Of a stretch of 64,000 nucleotides of DNA, positions 33,105 through 41,700 are shown piece by piece. How positions within the stretch are numbered: the stretch's first letter is position 1; each line of letters starts with the position of its first letter. The notes beneath the pieces were generated by a model that saw only the letters and a program-made list of their open reading frames with translations, was not told the DNA's origin and did no database searches. The DNA is taken from contig CAZLRH010000005.1 of NCBI GenBank assembly GCA_964562015.1, positions 1-64,000 on the forward strand, in the 5' to 3' direction. The DNA is from CAZLRH01 sp964562015 (GTDB lineage: Bacteria > Verrucomicrobiota > Verrucomicrobiia > Opitutales > JABDGR01). A program made the translations under genes and the position numbers.

Positions 33105-33653
33105 GTGAAGAAATGGTGCAAAAGAATCTTCGTCGTCTTGCTCGTGCTCTTGGTGGCGGCGCAATTCGTGCCCGTCCGGCCCGCTGAGCCCGCGACCGAC
33201 CCCAAACTCGCCCTGGCCGCCCCGCCGGAAGTGAGCGCCATCCTCGAGCAATCCTGCTTCGATTGCCACTCGAACCAGACGCGCTGGCCGTTGTATGAAC
33301 ATCTCGCGCCGGTCTCCTGGTGGATTTCCAACCACGTCGCCGAGGGCCGCGCCCACCTCAATTTTTCAATCTGGAACACTTACGACTCCGGCCGCATGAT
33401 CAACAAGTTGAACTCGATTCGCGATGCCGTGAAGTCGCATTGGATGCCGCTCTCGAGCTACCTGTGGATTCATCGCGGCGCGATTTTGACTCCCGAGGAA
33501 GCCAAGACCGTCACCAGTTGGGCCGATGCCACGGCGCACAGGCTGTCGGCCCAGGCCGTCACCGCGGGTCTCGGTTCCTCCACTACTGCTGCCGCTCCCT
33601 CCACGGTGACGGTCGCTCCCACCACTCCCGGCACCCCGGCCCCATCCCACTAA
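33105..33653 (+). CDS. haem-binding domain protein
   Basis: A 182-residue protein with an N-terminal membrane anchor or signal (RIFVVLLVLLVAAQFVPV) starting from GTG at 33105. The domain begins at CFDCHSNQTRWPLYEHLAPV (Cys51, Cys54, His55), a single c-type haem motif, with SWWISNHVAEGRAHLNFSIW, typical of the Haem_bd family (PF14376). It should be in the periplasm with one covalent haem. Residues 140-182 are a Ser/Thr/Pro-rich tail. obgE starts 3 bp after its stop, so the two are likely cotranscribed. The role, possibly in cytochrome maturation or oxidant handling, is unknown. Confidence 0.85.
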   Translation: MKKWCKRIFVVLLVLLVAAQFVPVRPAEPATDPKLALAAPPEVSAILEQSCFDCHSNQTRWPLYEHLAPVSWWISNHVAEGRAHLNFSIWNTYDSGRMINKLNSIRDAVKSHWMPLSSYLWIHRGAILTPEEAKTVTSWADATAHRLSAQAVTAGLGSSTTAAAPSTVTVAPTTPGTPAPSH

Positions 33654-33656
33654 TTT

Positions 33657-34673
33657 ATGTTCGTTGACGAAGCTAAAGTAAATTTACGCGCGGGCCGCGG
33701 CGGCGATGGCTGCGTCGGTTTCCGGCGCGAGAAATTCCTGCCGTACGGCGGGCCCGACGGCGGCGACGGCGGCAAGGGCGGCGATGTCATCCTCGTCGGC
33801 GATGAGAACGAGAGCGACCTCACGCAGTTCCGCCACACGCCCAACCTCCACGCCCGCAACGGCGACGGCGGCACGGGTCGCGACCGTTACGGCCATGCTG
33901 GGGCGGACCTCGTGATTTATCTGCCTCTGGGCACGGTGGTCACCGATCCCGAAACGGGGCGCGTGGTGACGGAACTGACCCAGCACGACCAGCGCGTCGT
34001 TTTGCTGCACGGCGGCAAAGGCGGCCTGGGCAACATCCATTTCAAAAGCTCGGTGAACCGCGCACCGCGCCAGTCCACCCCCGGCCTGCCCGGCGAGGAA
34101 GGCACCTTCCAACTCGTGTTGAAAACCATCGCGGATGTCGGGCTCGTCGGCTACCCCAACGCCGGCAAGTCGTCGCTGATGAATAGCATCACCCACGCGC
34201 ACCCGAAAATGGCGCCTTACCCGTTCACGACTTTGCACGTCAACGTCGGCATCATTGATTATCCGGAGACGTTTGACCGTCTGACGCTGGCCGATATTCC
34301 GGGCCTGATTGAAGGCGCGAGCGAGAATCGCGGCCTGGGCCACGAATTTCTCCGCCACGTCGAACGCTGCCGCCTGTTGCTGTTCATGCTCGATATGGCG
34401 GGAACCGACGCCCGCGACCCGCTCGACGACTACCAGCATCTGCTCGACGAGCTTGAACGCTACCAGCCGGAGCTGCTGAAAAAGCCCCGCCTCGTCGCCG
34501 CCAACAAAATGGACCTCGAGGAATCTGCCAAAAATCTGAAACGGTTCAAGCGCAAGCACCGCAAGATTCCGGTGCTGCAAATTTCCTGTCTCACCGGCGA
34601 CGGGCTGGACGAATTGAAAACGGAAATGCGCACGCGGGTGCACGAAATCGCAGCGGCAGCCGCAGCGAGTTGA
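33657..34673 (+). CDS. obgE: Obg family ribosome-associated GTPase
   Basis: A 338-residue protein. The Obg domain (1-157) is glycine-rich (RAGRGGDGCVGFRREKFLPY, GGPDGGDGGKGGDVIL). The G domain has G1 GYPNAGKSS (165-173), G3 DIPGLIEGA (213-221) and G4 ANKMDL. The short C-terminus (after about 320) lacks an OCT domain, as in many bacteria. It is an essential GTPase that acts in late 50S ribosome assembly and stress signalling. It directly follows the haem-binding gene. Confidence 0.96.
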   Translation: MFVDEAKVNLRAGRGGDGCVGFRREKFLPYGGPDGGDGGKGGDVILVGDENESDLTQFRHTPNLHARNGDGGTGRDRYGHAGADLVIYLPLGTVVTDPETGRVVTELTQHDQRVVLLHGGKGGLGNIHFKSSVNRAPRQSTPGLPGEEGTFQLVLKTIADVGLVGYPNAGKSSLMNSITHAHPKMAPYPFTTLHVNVGIIDYPETFDRLTLADIPGLIEGASENRGLGHEFLRHVERCRLLLFMLDMAGTDARDPLDDYQHLLDELERYQPELLKKPRLVAANKMDLEESAKNLKRFKRKHRKIPVLQISCLTGDGLDELKTEMRTRVHEIAAAAAAS

Positions 34674-34798
34674 GGCTTTGCTTATGGCAAAAGGGGCGCG
34701 CTACTAAAGCGGATTCGGCGGCCTTCAGTGCGCCATTACTCTGCTTCACTTCGCGTCGACATTTTCCGTCCCTGAATTAAATTCCCGCCCTGAGCTCA

Positions 34799-34984
34799 AT
34801 GGAGTTGAAGCAGGAGGTGGATCGCCTGAGCAAGCGCGACCGGGCGGAGTTGTTCGTTTACCTCTTGCGCCGAAGGCATGAAACGCCGGAGTGGCGGCGC
34901 GCCACGGCCCGGCGCATCGACACCGTCAAGCCGGGCAACGGTTTTACGCTGGCTCAATTGGAAGCTCGCGAGGGCTTGTCCTGA
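34799..34984 (+). CDS. orphan antitoxin-like small protein (61 aa)
   Basis: Reads MELKQEVDRLSKRDRAELFV, later YLLRRRHETPEWRRATARRI and a C-terminal GFTLAQLEAREGLS. The N-terminal half is a helix pair with the pattern of small antitoxins of addiction modules (an 'L..EV..LS..DRAELA..L' start), and the C-terminal segment could bind a toxin. A cognate toxin should begin at the stop. Here an ATG at 34986 opens only 36 codons before a stop inside the end of the glycogen debranching gene, on the opposite strand. So the toxin is missing or lost. The family assignment is an inference from the pattern. Confidence 0.5.
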   Translation: MELKQEVDRLSKRDRAELFVYLLRRRHETPEWRRATARRIDTVKPGNGFTLAQLEAREGLS

Positions 34985-34996
34985 TATGCGCTGGGC

Positions 34997-36958
34997 TCAC
35001 CCGCCTAAGTCTTCGCGGCAGACGCGCAGGACTTCCGCCACGCTCCACGCTTGGGCAGTGCAGCCGCGCGGGGTGAAGGGAATCTCGGCATCGTAAATTT
35101 CGGAGAGCGTGCCAAGGCCGGCGGTGCCGAGTTGGGTGGCCAGATTATTCACCAGTGTCCGCGCGCGTTCGCGTCCGGCCGCGCCGCGCAGCCGCACCAG
35201 TGCCGTGATATACGGCCCCAGCAGCCACCCCCACACGGTGCCTTCATGGTAGGCGCCGTCCCGCGCATGCACGCCACCTTCGTAATGCGGTCGGTAACCC
35301 GGTGCGTTCGGCGCGAGGCTGCGCAGCCCCACGGGTGTCAAAAGTTTTTGCTCCACGGCCTTGAGCACGCCGAGCGCCTGCGCGTCTTCCAGCAGGGGGA
35401 AAGGCAGGCTCACCGCGAAAATCTGGTTGGGCCGCAGCTTGTCGTCCCGGTCGTTGCCGTTGACGACATCGTAGAGATAACCTGTCTTTTCATTCCAAAA
35501 CGTTTGGGCGAAAGTGTCCTTGACCTTTTGCGCACGGAGGGCGAGGGCGGCGGCGTCGGGCCGGCCAAACTTTTTCCGCAATTCCGCGAGAATCGCGAGG
35601 GCGTTGTACCACAGCGCATTAATTTCCACCGGCTTGCCGATGCGCGGTGTAACGACCCAGTCGCCCACTTTCGCATCCATCCAGGTGAGTTGCACGCCCG
35701 GCTCGCCGGCAAAGAGCAGCCCGTCCGTGTCGCAGTGAATATGGTACTTGGTGCCACGGTCGTGCCACGCGAGAATGTCCTCGAGCACCGGCAGAAGCTG
35801 GTCGCGCACGAAGGGCTCGTCGCCCGTCGCATTGAGGTAGGCGCGGATGGCGACGAAGAACCACAGCGTGGCGTCCACGGTGTTGTATTCGGGCGCCTCG
35901 CCGGAATCGGGGAAGCGGTTGGGCAACAAACCTTGGTGCACGTTTTGGGCTAAGGCGGCGAGAATGTCGCGCGCCTCGGCGAAGCGCCGCGTGGCCAGGC
36001 ACAGGCCGGGCAGCGCAATCATCGTGTCGCGGCCCCAGTCGCTGAACCACGGATAACCGGCGATGACGGTGTGCAGGTTTTCGCCGCGCTGCACGATGAA
36101 CTGGTCGGCCGCGCGCACCAGTTGGCGTTCCAATTCCCCTTTAAATCCGGCGGCGTCCACCACTTTGTCCCGGCGGGCAGCCTCCGCGGTCAGAAGGGGC
36201 GCGGTGGGGCGCGGGGCGGACGGCGCGGTGGAGACTTGTAGGCCAAGCACCTGGCCAGGCACGAGCGTGACGCGAAAAACGCCGTGTGTGTAAAGGTCTT
36301 CCTCGAAATCGAGTCCGCGCGCCTGTTCCTGCCGATACTGGTAATGGTAGTACCACAGGGGGGCGTGATCGAACCGCGCGCCGGGTACATGAATGTAAAA
36401 CGCGGGCGTGCCGTCGTAAACCTTAAGCGTCAGGACACCTTCGGCAAAAGGCGCCTCGCGATGCACGGCGTCGTTGGCGTGTTGCAACGCATGGTAATCA
36501 CGCACCGCCACAAACGGACGCAGGAGCAGTTCCACCGGACCCGGCGCCTCCACTAAAGTGTATTGGACGATGGTCGTGTTTTCGCCGTGCAGGGCGGCCA
36601 CTTTTTTTTCCAACACTATCGAGCCGGCCCGGTAGCGCCAGGTGGGAAACGGCAGCGCGTCGAACCGGTCCAGATACTGGATGCCGTTGGGCGCAATGGC
36701 GCCGGGAAACTGGTTGCAGCCGAGCTCATAGGTCGCGCCCGCGATGAGCACCGTTTCCTCGAGCTTGGATAACAGCACCATGCGCCCCACCGGCGGATGC
36801 AAGGCCGCCACCAACAGCCCGTGGTACCGTCGCGTGTGGGCGCCCGCCACCGTGCCCGACGCCCACCCTCCGAGGCCGTTGGTCTCCAGCCATTCGCGGT
36901 CGAGATTGCGGTCCAAGTCGCGTGCGTCGGCGCCGGCAAAAGAAAGGGGCAGGGACAT
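34997..36958 (-). CDS. amylo-alpha-1,6-glucosidase / glycogen debranching enzyme
   Basis: A 653-residue enzyme starting MSLPLSFAGADARDLDRNLD. The N-terminal domain (EWLETNGLGGWASGTVAGA, HTRRYHGLLVAALHPP) is the bacterial GDE N-terminal domain. The C-terminal domain has GYPWFSDWGRDTMIALPGLC, GLLPNRFPDSGEAPEYNTVD and GTVWGWLLGPYITALVRLRG, the (alpha/alpha)6-barrel that removes 1,6-linked glucose from branch stubs. The Trp-Gly-Arg-Asp block carries catalytic acids of the family. It acts in glycogen breakdown in the cytoplasm. No other glycogen genes are near. The start was set at 36958 to exclude a non-protein-like upstream stretch. Confidence 0.9.
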   Translation of the reverse strand: MSLPLSFAGADARDLDRNLDREWLETNGLGGWASGTVAGAHTRRYHGLLVAALHPPVGRMVLLSKLEETVLIAGATYELGCNQFPGAIAPNGIQYLDRFDALPFPTWRYRAGSIVLEKKVAALHGENTTIVQYTLVEAPGPVELLLRPFVAVRDYHALQHANDAVHREAPFAEGVLTLKVYDGTPAFYIHVPGARFDHAPLWYYHYQYRQEQARGLDFEEDLYTHGVFRVTLVPGQVLGLQVSTAPSAPRPTAPLLTAEAARRDKVVDAAGFKGELERQLVRAADQFIVQRGENLHTVIAGYPWFSDWGRDTMIALPGLCLATRRFAEARDILAALAQNVHQGLLPNRFPDSGEAPEYNTVDATLWFFVAIRAYLNATGDEPFVRDQLLPVLEDILAWHDRGTKYHIHCDTDGLLFAGEPGVQLTWMDAKVGDWVVTPRIGKPVEINALWYNALAILAELRKKFGRPDAAALALRAQKVKDTFAQTFWNEKTGYLYDVVNGNDRDDKLRPNQIFAVSLPFPLLEDAQALGVLKAVEQKLLTPVGLRSLAPNAPGYRPHYEGGVHARDGAYHEGTVWGWLLGPYITALVRLRGAAGRERARTLVNNLATQLGTAGLGTLSEIYDAEIPFTPRGCTAQAWSVAEVLRVCREDLGG

Positions 36959-36968
36959 GGCAAAGGAG

Positions 36969-37005
36969 GGGAGGATGCAGAAGGTAGAAGGGAGAATGCA
37001 GAAGT
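36969..37005. repeat. purine-rich GCAGAAGG-type intergenic repeat
   Basis: Contains two imperfect units, GCAGAAGGTAGAAGG and GCAGAAGTGG. Related units occur at 17908-17945 (GGAGAAGGTAGAA twice), 18003-18030 (reversed), 49660-49680 and 55775-55800. All lie between genes, near starts or ends. Confidence 0.5.
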
Positions 37006-37102
37006 GGCAAGGCCGGAGGCCGAATCCTTGGATTGTACGACTACCGGTCAGCAGCATGTCCCAGCCGCTGTCTTGATCGCACTTGGCCAATCGTCCCGCT
37101 AT

Positions 37103-37771
37103 CTACGGCGACTTCGCCGCCGCTGCTTGCAGGATCAATTTCCCGTCCGTCACTTTGAGGCTCTCGATTTTGGCGAGCGCCGCGGCGTCCTTCGGATTTT
37201 TGACCGCGTCCTTGGCCAGATTTTGCGCGCCCAGGCTGGCCATGGCACTGTCCGGCGGCGACTTGCCGTTGACATCGATTTGCCGTGCGTAAACTTCCAA
37301 ATGACCGTCCTGGATGGACACGCTCAGCGTCACATTGCCGTTGAGATAGCGGCCCCTGACCATGCTGAAATGCAGTTCATCGAGGGGATAGCTGACTTGC
37401 CCCTTGATCTGGCTGCCGTCGAGGTGCAGGTAAACTTTGTCGCCGATATGCTCGTCGGTGCCGCGCTCGAGGTAGGCGTTCAAGTCCCGCTCGTCGAGAA
37501 TCAACGGCGCGGAGCCCTTGCCGCTCGCGAGCGCGTCCTTAAAATCCTGCACGCGTTGGTCGAGCACTTTGTACTCGGCGTCGGAAATGGTGGCCTTCGG
37601 CAGCGCCACCGGCGAGATCGCCGTGTAAAGGTCCACTTGCGTGCGGAACCAGCGCCAGGTGAAAAAAGCGACCAGGCCGACGATGAGCAGAAAAACCGCC
37701 GCGCAGATGGCGAGAATGACGAGACACCGGCCGGAGCGGCGGGTGGAGGCGGAGTGGCGGCGGTTATGCAT
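37103..37771 (-). CDS. single-pass membrane protein of unknown function
   Basis: A 222-residue protein. The N-terminus is basic (MHNRRHSASTRRSGR) and one membrane segment follows (CLVILAICAAVFLLIVGLVA), giving a type II anchor with the C-terminal domain outside the cytoplasm. That domain is beta-rich and includes LILDERDLNAYLERGTDE, KVYLHLDGSQIKGQVSYPLD, GRYLNGNVTLSVSIQDGHLE, and a C-terminal helical region with GAQNLAKDAVKNPKDAAALA. The strand pattern resembles lipid- or ligand-binding domains, but I assign no family. The alternating 'LDGSQIKGQVSYPL' and 'GNVTLSVSIQDG' segments are as in AsmA-like or LEA-like domains. Confidence 0.65.
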   Translation of the reverse strand: MHNRRHSASTRRSGRCLVILAICAAVFLLIVGLVAFFTWRWFRTQVDLYTAISPVALPKATISDAEYKVLDQRVQDFKDALASGKGSAPLILDERDLNAYLERGTDEHIGDKVYLHLDGSQIKGQVSYPLDELHFSMVRGRYLNGNVTLSVSIQDGHLEVYARQIDVNGKSPPDSAMASLGAQNLAKDAVKNPKDAAALAKIESLKVTDGKLILQAAAAKSP

Positions 37772-38042
37772 AACGGGGAAGTCGGGAGGATATCGGGAAG
37801 GCAAACTAGGGGGATTGGCCGGAAAACGAAAGCTCTGAATTTATAATAGTGGGAGGCGCGCGGCCTTTATCATTGGAGGAAGGCCCCCGGAGAGAATGAC
37901 TGGACGAGCTGGAATGAGGTCATTTCGCGGGTATCACCCCATTTTATCAAAAATACTTTTTGTATATATTGCGGGGTCACGGTTTTCCGCTCCGAAGTCA
38001 TTCGGCCTAAGACCATAACCAATCCTCAGCAAGATCATCCGT

Positions 38043-40085
38043 ATGAACTCGACAATAAATTCAAATTTTGCCCGCAGCCCGTCTGCTCCTCCCGTATTTC
38101 GGCCTGACGTGCTCGCCCGCTGGCATCGCCCCATGCAGACCCTCCTCGGCTTGGCCGGCATGACGGGTTTATTGTTTGCCGCTGCGACCGCGCAAGGGGC
38201 GACGGATAAATTTTTCAAACAGACCAATTTGGTGTCCGACCAGGCCGGCGTCGCCAAGTCACGCGATCCGAAGCTGATCAACCCGTGGGGTTTGGCGTTT
38301 TCACCCACCGGCCCGCTGTGGGTGGCCAATAATGGCTCCGGCACGGCGACGAATTACAAGACCAACGGAACCGACGGCAAGCCCTATACCAAACCCACAG
38401 GCAATGGGAACGGCCAAGGCAATAGCAACAAGACTATGGTCGTCGTCATTCCGAACCCGACCGGTCCAGAACCGGGCAAGCCGACCGGTGAAGTTTACAA
38501 TCCCGTCGGAGCTGATTTTGCCGGCGATCAATACATCTTTGCGACGGAGCAAGGCGTGCTCGCTGGCTGGAAACCCTCCAATCTCAAGCGGGCGGTCGTG
38601 CAAGCGGACTTGTCTGCGAGCGGCGCGATTTTCAAGGGCCTCACGCTGGTGCACACCGGCCAGGGCAACCGTTTATTGGCCGCGGATTTTCATAACGGGC
38701 GCATTGTGGCGTTCGACGACAACTACGAGGTCGTCAATCTCCCGGGCGCTTTCGTCGATCCGACGCAACCCACCGACAAGCTCGCGAGCGTGGCTTGGAA
38801 CGGCACGGCTTTCGTGGTGGCGGGCGACGATGGGGTAGTCCTCACTTCGACCGATGCGTCCACCTGGACGACCCGCTTTTCCGGCACGAGCACTAATCTT
38901 GCGGGCGTCGCGGGTAACACCGCCGTAGTCGTCGCGCTCGGTGAAAATGGCACAATTATTTCGTCACCCGACGGCTCGACTTGGACGAGTCGCACTTCCG
39001 GCACGGCGAATGCGCTGGCTGGTATCACGAGCAATCTCACGGAATTTGTCGCGGTTGGCGCGTCCGGCACGGTTCTGACCTCGACCGACGGTTCCACTTG
39101 GACCACGCAAACTTCCAACTCGACCAGCTTCCTTGAAGGCGTGGCAGCGAATCTCACGGAATTTGTGGCCGTCGGCACGGCGGGCACCGTCTTGACCTCG
39201 CCAGATGGCGTCACGTGGACGACCCAGGCTTCGGGCACGCTCAACACGCTCTTCGGCGTCGTTTGGAATGGCACGGAATATGTGGCCGTCGGCGACACGG
39301 GTACGCTTCTTACCTCACCCAACGGAGTATTCTGGACGATCCAGAATCCCGGTGTCACCACCGCTCTGCATAGCGTCACTTGGAGTGGCACTCAATTTGT
39401 GGCGGTGGGCGATGAGGGTACGATTCTGACTTCGCCCGATGGTCTTACGGCCACCGTGCAAGTTTCCGGCACCAGCAATGATTTGTATGGTGTGACTTGG
39501 AATGGTACCCAGTTTGTGGCCGTCGGTGATGCGGGCACCATTCTGACCTCGCCGGATGGCGTGACTTGGACCGGGCATAGCTCGGGCCGTGCGCGTTATG
39601 CGCCGTTCAATGTTCAGGTCATTGGTTCCTCGGTGTACGTGACCTACGCCCTACAGGATGCCGACAAGGTTGACGACGTGGCGGGCACGGGTCGTGGCTT
39701 CATTAATATTTTCAAGACGAATGGCGCGTTCGTGAAACGCTTCGTCACCGGTTCCGCCCTCGGCGGCAGCCAGGCGACCTTGAGTTCGCCGTGGGGTCTG
39801 GCGCTAGCGCCCAAGAATTTCGGCGCTTTCGGCGGCGACATTCTGGTTGGTAATTTCGGCAGCGGACGGATTGCCGCCTTTACCCAAAGCGGCCACTTCG
39901 TCGGCTACTTGCTCAAGAGCAAGGGCCACCCGGTGACCATTCCCGGACTGTGGAGCATTGTGATGCTGACCCGTGGGAATGCCGGCCAGCCGAAGAAGCT
40001 CTATTTCACCGCGGGCCCCAGCCACGAAGCGCACGGCCTGTTTGGTTTGCTCCAGCCGGGACCGGCGGTTAAATCCGGCCACTAA
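38043..40085 (+). CDS. TIGR03118-type protein with inserted seven-unit Asp-box propeller
   Basis: A 680-residue secreted protein with a long signal region (LLGLAGMTGLLFAAATAQGA). Residues about 48-243 (INPWGLAFSPTGPLWVANNG, LVHTGQGNRLLAADFHNGRI, GAFVDPTQP) and 518-680 (YAPFNVQVIGSSVYVTYALQ, SPWGLALAPKNFGAFGGDIL) form a TIGR03118 propeller-like domain. It is interrupted at 244-516 by a tandem array with an exact 39-residue (117-bp) period of the form GT(I/V)LTSPDGVTWT...GV.WNGT.FVAVGD. Six full units plus a half-unit at each end make seven, the count needed for a closed seven-bladed propeller. S-x-D-G-x-T-W is the Asp-box. The repeats are close in DNA, so amplification is recent. Confidence 0.82.
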   Translation: MNSTINSNFARSPSAPPVFRPDVLARWHRPMQTLLGLAGMTGLLFAAATAQGATDKFFKQTNLVSDQAGVAKSRDPKLINPWGLAFSPTGPLWVANNGSGTATNYKTNGTDGKPYTKPTGNGNGQGNSNKTMVVVIPNPTGPEPGKPTGEVYNPVGADFAGDQYIFATEQGVLAGWKPSNLKRAVVQADLSASGAIFKGLTLVHTGQGNRLLAADFHNGRIVAFDDNYEVVNLPGAFVDPTQPTDKLASVAWNGTAFVVAGDDGVVLTSTDASTWTTRFSGTSTNLAGVAGNTAVVVALGENGTIISSPDGSTWTSRTSGTANALAGITSNLTEFVAVGASGTVLTSTDGSTWTTQTSNSTSFLEGVAANLTEFVAVGTAGTVLTSPDGVTWTTQASGTLNTLFGVVWNGTEYVAVGDTGTLLTSPNGVFWTIQNPGVTTALHSVTWSGTQFVAVGDEGTILTSPDGLTATVQVSGTSNDLYGVTWNGTQFVAVGDAGTILTSPDGVTWTGHSSGRARYAPFNVQVIGSSVYVTYALQDADKVDDVAGTGRGFINIFKTNGAFVKRFVTGSALGGSQATLSSPWGLALAPKNFGAFGGDILVGNFGSGRIAAFTQSGHFVGYLLKSKGHPVTIPGLWSIVMLTRGNAGQPKKLYFTAGPSHEAHGLFGLLQPGPAVKSGH

Positions 40086-40113
40086 GCCGTAACGAAAAGC
40101 AAAGCTCTCGAAC

Positions 40114-40174
40114 CGCGAGCGCGGGGCCTGCAACGGACGAAGTCGTCTTTGGCCTCGCGCTCGCGTTGCGTTTT
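40114..40174. terminator. hairpin between convergent genes, possible terminator
   Basis: CGCGAGCGCG (40114-40123) with CGCGCTCGCG (40156-40165), and GGCC against GGCC just inside. After the stem the plus strand has TTGCGTTTT, a weak T run. It lies between the stops of the TIGR03118-type gene and deoA, so it may end either transcript. The long loop lowers confidence. Confidence 0.4.
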
Positions 40175-40192
40175 GATCCCGCGCAGATGGGC

Positions 40193-41539
40193 CTAAGCCA
40201 CGCGCTCGACCACCAAGGGCGGCGGGGTGGGACGCTTCGGGGCCAGGCGGTACGCCGAGCGCAGGTACTCCAGCGCGGGCTCCAGCTTCGACTCGTCATT
40301 GTAGTGAATCATCATTAACGGCTCGCCTTGCTTCACCTGGGTGCCGACTTTCTTGATCTCCGAGACCCCGACCGCCGGGTCCGGGCCCTTCTTGGTCTGC
40401 GCCAGCACCTGCACGCCGCGGGCAATCATGCCGGCGTTGATGGTGTGCACGTAGCCGCGCTTCGGCGCGGGCAGCTTGCGGATGTACTTGGCCTTGGGAA
40501 ATTTTTCCGGATTGTCGAGGTAGGAGGCATCGCCACCCTGGGCCGCCACCATGTCCTTGAATTTCTGCAACGCCGAACCGTCGGCGAGGTGCTTCTCCAC
40601 CGTCTGCTTGGCGGAAAGGGTTGAGCCCGCTACGCCTGCGAGGCGGACGATTTCCATGCCCATCTTCAAGACGAGTTCCTTCAAGTCTTCCGGACCCTGG
40701 CCTTGGAGGAGTTTGAGGGCTTCGACCACTTCGAGGCCAGTGCCCACGGTGTCGCCGAGCGGCTGGTTCATGTCCGACACGAGCGCGACGCAACGGCGCT
40801 TCATGCCCCGGGCGACGCGCGTAATGGCGCGGGCCAGTTGCTTCGCCTGTTCGAGATCGCGAATAAAAGAACCATTGCCCCACTTCACGTCCACCACGAG
40901 ACCCTCGGCGCCTTCCGCGAGTTTCTTGGACAACACGGAGACGGTGATAAGCTGGAGACTCGGGACGGTGCCGGTCTGTTCGCGGAGTTGGTAAAGGGTG
41001 GTGTCCACCGGCGCAATGGCGGCATTGGGCGCATAAATGGCGCAGCCGACCTTTTGCAACTGGTCCACGTATTTGGTCAGCGGCAAGTCCGCGCGAAAAC
41101 CAGGAATGGACTGCAATTTCTCGATGGCCGTGATGACAAAATCCTCGTCCACGCCGTTCATGCAAGGCATGACGACCCCGCAGGCAGCGGCCAGGGCCGG
41201 GAGCACCAGGGAGGTCTTGTCGCCCACGCCGCCGGTGGTGTACTTGGCGATTTTCGGGCGCGCGATGCGGGCCAGGTCCACGACCTCGCCGGAGAGCATC
41301 ATTTCCTCGGCGAAGACCGCCGTTTCCTGGGCGGACATGCCCTTGAAGTAAATCGCCATGGCCAGCGCGGCCTGCTGGAACTGCGGCATTTCCTCGTCGA
41401 GAATCGAATCCACCAGGAAGCGGATTTCGTCCTCGGTGAATTCGCCGCCGTCGCGTTTTTTCTCGATCAGGTAGGAGAAAGACGGCTTGATGAATTTGCG
41501 GGACGAGCCCAGTGGGGCGGGTTTGAAATCGGAGCTCAT
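40193..41539 (-). CDS. deoA: thymidine phosphorylase
   Basis: A 448-residue enzyme with the glycosyltransferase family 3 N-terminal helical domain (IEKKRDGGEFTEDEIRFLVD), phosphate and substrate motifs KYTTGGVGDKTSLVLPALAA and LYQLREQTGTVPSLQLITVS, and VSDMNQPLGDTVGTGLEVVE, and a C-terminal pyrimidine-nucleoside phosphorylase domain (PKRGYVHTINAGMIA, DPAVGVSEIKKVGTQVKQGE). It cleaves thymidine or deoxyuridine with phosphate for salvage and catabolism. Thymidine versus general pyrimidine specificity is not settled by the sequence. The start at 41539 begins just before the domain; longer starts are not supported. Confidence 0.92.
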   Translation of the reverse strand: MSSDFKPAPLGSSRKFIKPSFSYLIEKKRDGGEFTEDEIRFLVDSILDEEMPQFQQAALAMAIYFKGMSAQETAVFAEEMMLSGEVVDLARIARPKIAKYTTGGVGDKTSLVLPALAAACGVVMPCMNGVDEDFVITAIEKLQSIPGFRADLPLTKYVDQLQKVGCAIYAPNAAIAPVDTTLYQLREQTGTVPSLQLITVSVLSKKLAEGAEGLVVDVKWGNGSFIRDLEQAKQLARAITRVARGMKRRCVALVSDMNQPLGDTVGTGLEVVEALKLLQGQGPEDLKELVLKMGMEIVRLAGVAGSTLSAKQTVEKHLADGSALQKFKDMVAAQGGDASYLDNPEKFPKAKYIRKLPAPKRGYVHTINAGMIARGVQVLAQTKKGPDPAVGVSEIKKVGTQVKQGEPLMMIHYNDESKLEPALEYLRSAYRLAPKRPTPPPLVVERVA

Positions 41540-41700
41540 AGGAAAGAGAATGGCCTGGGCGCAGGACTTCGCCCGTAAACCTTTACGGGTTAGCGGATTA
41601 GACGCCGGGTTGTCAAACCTAAATTTAGTGGCCGCAAATACAGCCCGGCGACGACGAGGCAAACGGTCGGAAAAATCGGCACCCCCGAGGGCGGCCGTTT

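Noticed and set aside
34986..35096. Short frame after the antitoxin-like gene as a toxin
   Set aside because: It is only 36 codons, lies over the 3' end of a well supported gene on the other strand and has no toxin motif.
38800..39600. Regular 117-bp tandem repeat resembling a CRISPR-like array
   Set aside because: Units are adjacent without spacers, stay in frame and encode 39-residue Asp-box blades; a coding repeat, not an array.
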